Part shown: positions 58,446-64,000 of the stretch, one piece after another | Layout: each line of letters begins with the position of its first letter | How positions within the stretch are numbered: the first letter of the stretch is position 1 | NCBI RefSeq assembly: GCF_001613125.1 | Contig: NZ_BDBT01000019.1 | Location: 1 to 64,000 of the forward strand | Reading direction: 5' to 3' | Length of the DNA: 64,000 nt | DNA from: Nocardia shimofusensis NBRC 100134 | Lineage (GTDB): Bacteria; Actinomycetota; Actinomycetes; Mycobacteriales; Mycobacteriaceae | Notes under the pieces: generated by a model | The model's input: the letters and a program-made list of their open reading frames with translations, nothing else | The model's database searches: none | Told to the model about the DNA's origin: nothing | Translations under genes and position numbers: made by a program

Positions 58446-58775
58446 ATGACGAACAACTTCGTTGCAGATACCGGTGCAATCAATGCCAAGGCGAAAGAGT
58501 TCTTGGATCAGCACAGCGCTCTGATGGCGTCCATCCGTCAGCTGAAGACCGACGAGGACAACGTCACCAACGGCGCCAACTGGCAGGGTGCGGCGCGCGA
58601 CGCCTTCAACGCGTTCATGGAGCGGTACTACTTCCAGGCCGACAAGATGAACGACAAGCTGATGGAAACCGCGCAGAACCTGATGAAGGTGAGCGGTCAG
58701 GTCTCCGACCACGACACGGACTTCGCCTCCCAGGTCCAGACCCAGGTCTCCAGCCTCGACCTGCCGGCACTCTGA
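58446..58775 (+). CDS. WXG100 protein (Esx family) 1
   Basis: 109 residues, helical hairpin with the WXG turn as NWQGAARDAFN. The second helix contains YFQAD, a YxxxD arrangement like type VII export signals but not at the C-terminus. No Sec signal. ATG 58446 with AGGAG about 11 bases before. First gene of the pair; secreted substrate of the ESX system whose motor EccC is encoded 2 kb away on the other strand. Confidence 0.92.
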   Translation: MTNNFVADTGAINAKAKEFLDQHSALMASIRQLKTDEDNVTNGANWQGAARDAFNAFMERYYFQADKMNDKLMETAQNLMKVSGQVSDHDTDFASQVQTQVSSLDLPAL

Positions 58776-58809
58776 CCCAACCTTCAACTTCACGAACAGG
58801 AGTTCCGCT

Positions 58810-59100
58810 ATGGATCGCAACATCTCAGCGAATTTCGAGGGCGTTTCCGACGGTGCGCAGACCATCATCAAGCGCGCCGAGGGCATCCGCGACGAACTGA
58901 ACGCCTTCCACCAGAAGGTCAAGGAGTTCGCGGAGACCCAGGGTGGTGCGGCGAACGAAGCGTTCATCGCCTTCCAGACCCAGTGGCAGCAGCACGTCGA
59001 GCAGCTGAACACCACGCTGACCGGTGCTGGTCAGCTGGTCAGTTCCGGCAACTCGGAGCTGCAGAGCACCGACAAGGCACTGGCGAACCTCTTCAACTGA
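58810..59100 (+). CDS. WXG100-like protein (Esx family) 2, turn altered
   Basis: 96 residues, two helices with FAETQGGAANEAFIAF at the turn, where the Trp of WXG is replaced (QGG). ATG 58810 with AGGAG eight bases before. As the downstream partner of the first WXG100 protein it probably forms the heterodimer; Esx heterodimers often have one divergent member. Confidence 0.9.
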   Translation: MDRNISANFEGVSDGAQTIIKRAEGIRDELNAFHQKVKEFAETQGGAANEAFIAFQTQWQQHVEQLNTTLTGAGQLVSSGNSELQSTDKALANLFN

Positions 59101-59114
59101 GCTCCGCCGCAGCC

Positions 59115-59150
59115 ACTTCGGGCCCCATGCCGTGCGCGGGGGCCCGAAGT
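59115..59150 (+). terminator. Terminator after the WXG100 pair
   Basis: Perfect 12-bp stem ACTTCGGGCCCC (59115-59126) / GGGGCCCGAAGT (59139-59150) with a 12-base loop and TCGTTC after it, 14 bases past the second Esx stop. It stands between convergent genes and may serve both directions. Confidence 0.8.
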
Positions 59151-59225
59151 TCGTTCAGGGGCCGAGGTGTCTAGGGGCCTAGGCGTTCAGAAGTCTTGCG
59201 CTTTTCGAGGTAGCGCTGCCCTAGC

Positions 59226-60692
59226 TCAAGGCTGCACGTCGATCGAGGCGGCCAGTTCCTCACAGCTCGGTTCCAGCGTGGCCCAATCGATGTCGGCGAC
59301 ATACTGGCAGCCGACGCTGACCTGCGTTGCGTGTTCGAGCAGGACGTGCCACCGGACGGTCGAACCGCCTTCGGGGCGCTCGATGTAGGACAGGCCCGAC
59401 CGGCCGGCGAAGACCACGTCGCGGCGCAGGGCGCCGAGGGAAGGCTTCTCGCGCATCTGGGCTTCCAGGTCCGCCGCGATCCTGGCGTAGCCGGCATCGG
59501 GAGCGACAGCGGTCTGGATGATGGTGAGCCGCAGGCGGGAGCCGTCCTCGGGGGCGAGGTCGACGCGGCTGCTCTGGGTGCTCGAGGAGGTCACGCGCCA
59601 GCCGTCCGGGATCCGGAAGGTGATGCGGCCGAGGGTTTCCGTGGCGGCCGGTGCGCTCGGGGCGGTTGAGGTGCGCGGCGCGGCGCTCGTCGAGCGGGCA
59701 GAGATCGGGGCCGAGGTGGCCGGGGCCGAGGTGGTCGGGGCGGCGGCGGACTCCTGGGAATCGTCCGAGCCGCTGAACGCGACGACCGCGCCGACAGCGG
59801 CGGCGGCGAGGACCACGACCGCGGCGGCGGCCGCCGCGTACACGACGGTGTTGCGCTCGGGTGCTCGGGCGGCGGCGCGTTGGCGCAGCGGCTGCAGCCA
59901 TTCGGTGTCGGGCATGGCTCGCACCGGGTCGGGGATGTAGCCGGACCTGGGCTCGGGGCGGTGCAGGAGGTCGACGCCGGAAACGGGGCGCACTTCCACG
60001 TCAGCGCCGCAGACCTGGTGCGCCACCTGGTCGATGAGATCGAGTTTGGCGGGGTCGGAAGCCCCGAACACCTGCACGAGGTCGGCGCGGCCGCCGTCGA
60101 GCAGACGCTCGAGCATCGCGGCCAGTCCTTCTGCCGCGCCGGGGTCGGCACCGAGGTCGTCGAGAGCGAGATCCGGTTCGTATTCACAGGATTCGACCTG
60201 TGCACCGTCGTGGGTGCGCACGACCGTGGCAGCGGTGGTGGTGAGTGCGCCGAATTCCAGGACCACGACGCGGCGGGCGCGCAGGGTGGCCTCGTCGGTG
60301 GCGACAGACCGTGCGGCGATCGGCTCGAAGACGATGTCGCCGGCGAAGCGGCGCGCCGCGGTAGCGATCGTTTCGCGGCGGTGGCCACCCCACTCGGTCG
60401 GGCAGACGATGGTGAATCGCTCGCACGGACTACCGAGACCGAGGTTGTCCAGGACGGTGGCGAACAGCGCCGAGAGCGCCTCCGCGAGCTCGGGTACGCG
60501 CGGCAGCAACGCGATCCGCTCGGCGGCGACGAACTGCACCGCCGAGCTGACCTGACCGAGCGGGGTGAGCGGCTCGCCGACGACCAGGCTTCCGTTGCCC
60601 CCCAGCACGACCGAGGGCACACCGTCCCAGTGGGTCGACGGGCCGCGCGCCCAGATCCTGGTGTCGGTGAGGACCAGTTCGACCTGAGTCAT
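59226..60692 (-). CDS. Type VII secretion-associated protein (Rv3446c family)
   Basis: 488 residues. N-terminal part has an Hsp70/ASKHA-like look (LVLTDTRIWARGPSTHWDG, TIVCPTEWGGHRRETIATAA, ARRVVVLEFGALTTTAATVV). A membrane helix (VVYAAAAAAVVVLAAAAVGA), an Ala/Thr/Ser linker and an external domain with two Cys (TFRIPDGWRVTSSSTQSSRV ... GCQYVADIDWATLEPSCEEL) follow. ATG 60692 shares a base with the eccC stop (GTG 60695 also possible), so it is coupled to eccC, as Rv3446c is next to eccC4. Confidence 0.88.
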   Translation of the reverse strand: MTQVELVLTDTRIWARGPSTHWDGVPSVVLGGNGSLVVGEPLTPLGQVSSAVQFVAAERIALLPRVPELAEALSALFATVLDNLGLGSPCERFTIVCPTEWGGHRRETIATAARRFAGDIVFEPIAARSVATDEATLRARRVVVLEFGALTTTAATVVRTHDGAQVESCEYEPDLALDDLGADPGAAEGLAAMLERLLDGGRADLVQVFGASDPAKLDLIDQVAHQVCGADVEVRPVSGVDLLHRPEPRSGYIPDPVRAMPDTEWLQPLRQRAAARAPERNTVVYAAAAAAVVVLAAAAVGAVVAFSGSDDSQESAAAPTTSAPATSAPISARSTSAAPRTSTAPSAPAATETLGRITFRIPDGWRVTSSSTQSSRVDLAPEDGSRLRLTIIQTAVAPDAGYARIAADLEAQMREKPSLGALRRDVVFAGRSGLSYIERPEGGSTVRWHVLLEHATQVSVGCQYVADIDWATLEPSCEELAASIDVQP

Positions 60693-63600
60693 CACTCGGC
60701 CGCCGGCATCCAGCCGAGCTGGATCAACTCCTGGCTGTTACGGGTCACGTAGGTACCGCGGCCCGGCGGAAGCTGGCTCGGGCGCACGCTGCCCATCAAC
60801 ACGCCCTCGTCCTTCGGGCAGCTCATGATCAGGCCCGCCGCGCCGAAGTCCTTCATTCGCGCCAACGTCGACTCGTACATCGCGCGGCTGGCGCCACCGG
60901 ACCGGCGGGCGATGATCAGGTGGAAGCCGAGATCGCGCGCGTGCGGGAGGTGTTCGACCAGCGGAGCTGTCGGGTTGCCCATCGAGGTGGCGACCATGTC
61001 GTAGTCGTCGATGATCACGTACAGCTCGGGGCCGGTCAGCCAGGCTCGATCACGCACTTCCTGGGGGGTCACGTCCGGGCCGGGTCCGCGTTGGGCGACA
61101 TAGGCCGCCAGATCGTTCATGTTCTTGGTGAACTGCGGTCCGGTGGAGCCGTATCCGGCCTGGTAGCCCTCGGGGATCATGCCGAGCATATGGCGCCGGT
61201 AGTCGCCGATGATGAAGCGCGCCTCGTTCGGGGTGTTCGACGCGGCGATGCCCTCGATGATCGAGCGCAGCAGCGTCGTCTTCCCCGCCTCGCTGTCACC
61301 GATGATGATGAAGTGCGGGGACTCGTTGAAGTCCAGGTAAACCGGGGCGAGTTCCGATTCGTTGATGCCGATGGGGATACGCAGGTTTCTGGTGCCACGC
61401 GGCACCTGCGAGGGCCAGTTGCCTGCCAGGTGCAACAACTGTTCGCGCGGCAGCATCTCGGGCAGCATGCGGGCGGCCGGCGCCGGGCGGCCCGGGGTGA
61501 GCCGGGCGATGGTGGCGACGGCGTCGGCGACGGCCTGGCCCAAAGTGTTCGGGTCGGCACTGCCGTCGATACGGGGCAGGCCGGTGAGCATGTGCAGGCA
61601 GTCCGGGGTCATACCGCGGCCGGGACGGCCCTGCGGGACCAAGGCGGCGAACTTGCGGCCGAGGTCGGAGTCCATCGGATCACCGAGGCGCAGTTCGATT
61701 CTGGTGCCGATCTGGTCCTTGAGGGCCGGACGCGCCTCGGCCCAGCGGGCCAGTGCGATCACCACGTGCACGCCGTAGGACAAGCCCTGCACCGCGAGGT
61801 TCATGATCGTCTGCTCGAGCGGGTCGAAATCCTGGCGGATCGAGCCGAAACCGTCGATGACCAGGAAGACGTCGCCGAAGGGATCCTCGTGCGCGCCCGC
61901 GGCGGCGTGGCTGCTGCCCGGATCCATCGACCGCAACCGACGGAACTCGGCCATCGATTCGATGCCGAGCTGGCGGAATCTGGCCTCGCGGGTGCGCACG
62001 ATGGTGGTCATCTCGGCGACGGTGCGGCGGACCTTGTCCGCGTCGAGGCGACCGGCCACGGAGCCGACATGTGGCAGCCCCTCGAGGCTGGCCAGCGTGC
62101 CGCCGCCGAAGTCCAGGCAGTAGAACTGCACCTGTTCGGCGGTGTGGGTCATCGACATGGCCATGATCAGGGTCCGCAGCGCGGTGGACTTGCCCGACTG
62201 CGGTCCGCCGACGACGGCCACATTGCCGCGGGCGCCCGAAAGGTCGACCACCATCGGGTCACGACGCTGGTCGTAGGGGCGGTCGACGATGCCGATCGGC
62301 GCGCGCAGCGTGGCGATCGCCGAGTACTCGCCGGTGAGCACCGAACGCGGGATGAGCTGGTCGAGGCTGAGGGCCTCGTCCAGCGGCGGCAGCCAGATCT
62401 CGTGGGCGGGCCTGCCGTGGCCGCGGATACGCGAGACCAGCATGTCCAGGTTGGACAACTTCTCGCCGTCCTCGCCGTGATGCTCCTCGGGTTCGTCGGA
62501 GGAGGCGGCGGGCAGCGGCACCCGGTCGATCGCACGGAAGTCGACGTGATGCGCCGTGAACGGCCGTGCCTTGACGTCGATCTCGCCGCCGGCCACACCG
62601 GCCTGGGTGACCTCGCGCTGCGAACCCCCGCCGACGTAGGCACCGGAGACATAGGACGCCTGGAAGCGCTGGATCTCGCCGGAATCGGACTTGAGGTAAC
62701 CGCCACCGGGAATGTTGGGCAGGTTGTAGGCGTCCGGCACGCCGAGCACCTGACGGGATTCGTTGGCGGAGAAGGTTTTCAGGCCGATGCGGTAGGACAG
62801 ATGGCTCTCCAGGCCCTTGAGCTTGCCTTCCTCGAGGCGCTGGGAGGCCAGCAGCAGGTGCACGTGCAGCGAGCGGCCGAGGCGGCCGATCATGACGAAC
62901 AGCTCCGCGAAATCCGGGTGCTGGGTGAGCAGTTCGGAGAACTCGTCGAGCACCACGAACAGCGCGGGCAGTGGATCGAGGTCGGCGCCCGCGGCGCGGG
63001 CCTTCTCGTATTCGGAGACGTTGGCGAAGTTGCCCGCCTGGCGAAGCACTTCCTGACGGCGGTTCATCTCACCGGCCAACGCATCCTTCATGCGGTCGAC
63101 GAGATCGGCCTCTTCCTCGAGGTTGGTGATGACGGCCGCGACGTGCGGCACGCCCTCCAGGCCGAGGAAGGTCGCGCCACCCTTGAAGTCGACCAGGACC
63201 AGGTTCAACTGGTCCGGGGAATGGGTGGCCAGCAGGCTCAGCACCAGGGTACGCAGGAACTCCGACTTTCCGGAACCGGTGGCGCCGATGCACAGACCGT
63301 GCGGGCCCATGCCGCTCTCGGCGGCTTCCTTGATGTCGAGCTCGATGGGCATGCCCTCCGGACCGACGCCGAAGGGCACCCGCAGCCGTTCACGGCCGTA
63401 GCGGGGCCGCCACGCGCTTTCCGGGTTGAACGTGCCGATATCCCCGAGGCTCATCAGCTGCGCCCACGACGAGATGACCTCGGTGTCGTCGGTCTCCACG
63501 TCGCTGCTGCGCTGGGTCGCCGCGCGATAGGGCGCCAGCCGGCGCGCGGCCTGCTGGGCCTGATGCGCGCTGATGCGGTCCACGGTGGCGAAACGCTCGA

Positions 63601-64000
63601 GATTGCCGGTGGCGCCGCGGCCGACGCATTCGCCGTTCTCGACCACCATCTTGATGCCGCGCGACACCGCCAGGCGGGGCGCGTATCCGCACAGGTCGAT
63701 GATGGTGACGCCCTCGTAGCCGGACTCGCGCAGCTGATCGTCCTCGGATTCGAGCAGGCCGCCGTCGACCACGATGACGACTTGGACGAGGCCGGGGTTG
63801 GCGGGCTGGTTACGCGAGTACCTGACCCGGTTGCCCAGCAGCGGATGCAGGCCGGCGGTGGCCTCGCGGATGGACCCGAAGAACATGCGCTGGCTGCCGA
63901 TGCCGTCCTGGGAATCCGGATGCTGGGTGTGCGGCAGCCATTTGGTCCACTCCCACTCGCGCGCGGTGTCCGGGCCGGCGACGACGGCCACGAGCACCTG
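60692..64000 (-). CDS. eccC: Type VII secretion motor ATPase EccC, N-terminus outside window
   Basis: About 1100 C-terminal residues of the FtsK/SpoIIIE-type motor that recognises and exports Esx dimers; the membrane helices and first part lie beyond the right edge. Three ATPase domains with Walker A GATGSGKSEF (near visible residue 240), GGPQSGKSTAL (600) and GDSEAGKTTLL (900); Walker B-like VLVDFKGG/VVLDEF, FYCLDFGGG/LVIDGF and YVIIDDYD. All three keep the P-loop Lys. Its overall ESX-4-like assignment rests on the Rv3446c neighbour and location after rplM. Confidence 0.95.
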   Translation of the reverse strand, partial: QVLVAVVAGPDTAREWEWTKWLPHTQHPDSQDGIGSQRMFFGSIREATAGLHPLLGNRVRYSRNQPANPGLVQVVIVVDGGLLESEDDQLRESGYEGVTIIDLCGYAPRLAVSRGIKMVVENGECVGRGATGNLERFATVDRISAHQAQQAARRLAPYRAATQRSSDVETDDTEVISSWAQLMSLGDIGTFNPESAWRPRYGRERLRVPFGVGPEGMPIELDIKEAAESGMGPHGLCIGATGSGKSEFLRTLVLSLLATHSPDQLNLVLVDFKGGATFLGLEGVPHVAAVITNLEEEADLVDRMKDALAGEMNRRQEVLRQAGNFANVSEYEKARAAGADLDPLPALFVVLDEFSELLTQHPDFAELFVMIGRLGRSLHVHLLLASQRLEEGKLKGLESHLSYRIGLKTFSANESRQVLGVPDAYNLPNIPGGGYLKSDSGEIQRFQASYVSGAYVGGGSQREVTQAGVAGGEIDVKARPFTAHHVDFRAIDRVPLPAASSDEPEEHHGEDGEKLSNLDMLVSRIRGHGRPAHEIWLPPLDEALSLDQLIPRSVLTGEYSAIATLRAPIGIVDRPYDQRRDPMVVDLSGARGNVAVVGGPQSGKSTALRTLIMAMSMTHTAEQVQFYCLDFGGGTLASLEGLPHVGSVAGRLDADKVRRTVAEMTTIVRTREARFRQLGIESMAEFRRLRSMDPGSSHAAAGAHEDPFGDVFLVIDGFGSIRQDFDPLEQTIMNLAVQGLSYGVHVVIALARWAEARPALKDQIGTRIELRLGDPMDSDLGRKFAALVPQGRPGRGMTPDCLHMLTGLPRIDGSADPNTLGQAVADAVATIARLTPGRPAPAARMLPEMLPREQLLHLAGNWPSQVPRGTRNLRIPIGINESELAPVYLDFNESPHFIIIGDSEAGKTTLLRSIIEGIAASNTPNEARFIIGDYRRHMLGMIPEGYQAGYGSTGPQFTKNMNDLAAYVAQRGPGPDVTPQEVRDRAWLTGPELYVIIDDYDMVATSMGNPTAPLVEHLPHARDLGFHLIIARRSGGASRAMYESTLARMKDFGAAGLIMSCPKDEGVLMGSVRPSQLPPGRGTYVTRNSQELIQLGWMPAAE

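Overview
The window is GC-rich actinobacterial chromosome and looks like Nocardia or a close relative in the mycolic-acid order Mycobacteriales. The grounds are an MspA-family porin, WhiB3 and SigD/RsdA, a GroEL1 with a histidine-rich tail, type VII secretion (ESX) genes, and gene order that follows the Mycobacterium tuberculosis stretch from imuA'/imuB through guaA, guaB3, guaB, sigD, whiB3, groEL1/groES, tsaD/rimI/tsaB/tsaE, alr, nnr, glmS, glmM, rpsI and rplM to an ESX-4-like locus. The synteny is from memory of that genome, not from a search. No tRNA, rRNA, CRISPR array or insertion sequence was recognised.

Layout. 1-2.5 kb: the imuA'-imuB mutasome pair, with a strong LexA (SOS) box upstream, diverges from a membrane-anchored Ser/Thr kinase. 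2.5-7.6 kb: an envelope-stress module with a LuxR-type response regulator, a PspC-domain histidine kinase, an MspA-type porin, a PspC protein with a LiaF-like C-terminus and a small membrane protein. 7.6-12.2 kb: GMP synthesis (guaA, guaB3, guaB). 12.5-18 kb: regulators, namely a DUF5319-like protein, rsdA/sigD, a hypothetical, whiB3 behind a long leader, and a SigK-like sigma factor followed by an unusually short anti-sigma protein. 18-22.4 kb: groES/groEL1 under a CIRCE operator, plus a membrane-anchored Hsp70-fold protein. 22.4-32 kb: t6A synthesis (tsaE, tsaB, tsaD) with rimI, a hydrolase, alr, nnr, a cupredoxin lipoprotein and glmS.

32-36.4 kb is a small accessory island with signs of type VII secretion cargo: an EspC-like protein, a large acidic WXG-like protein with a calcium-binding-type loop, another protein with such loops, and a short PspC protein. 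36.5-41.6 kb returns to core genes: an ABC-F ATPase, a truncated AbiEi-like regulator, glmM, rpsI and rplM.

41.7-64 kb is the most interesting part. Between rplM and eccC lies an about 19-kb set of envelope and phospho-signalling genes: an Hsp70-fold membrane protein, a double-FHA ABC exporter (Rv1747 type), a zinc-metallopeptidase lipoprotein, an FHA protein with an octapeptide repeat, six tandem paralogous lipoproteins (two pairs translationally coupled), a Ser/Thr kinase with a novel external domain, two WXG100 proteins, an Rv3446c-type secretion-associated protein and the EccC motor ATPase, which runs off the right edge. I read it as an ESX-4-like system expanded with a phosphorylation-controlled lipoprotein layer. 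That reading is inference from gene content and adjacency.
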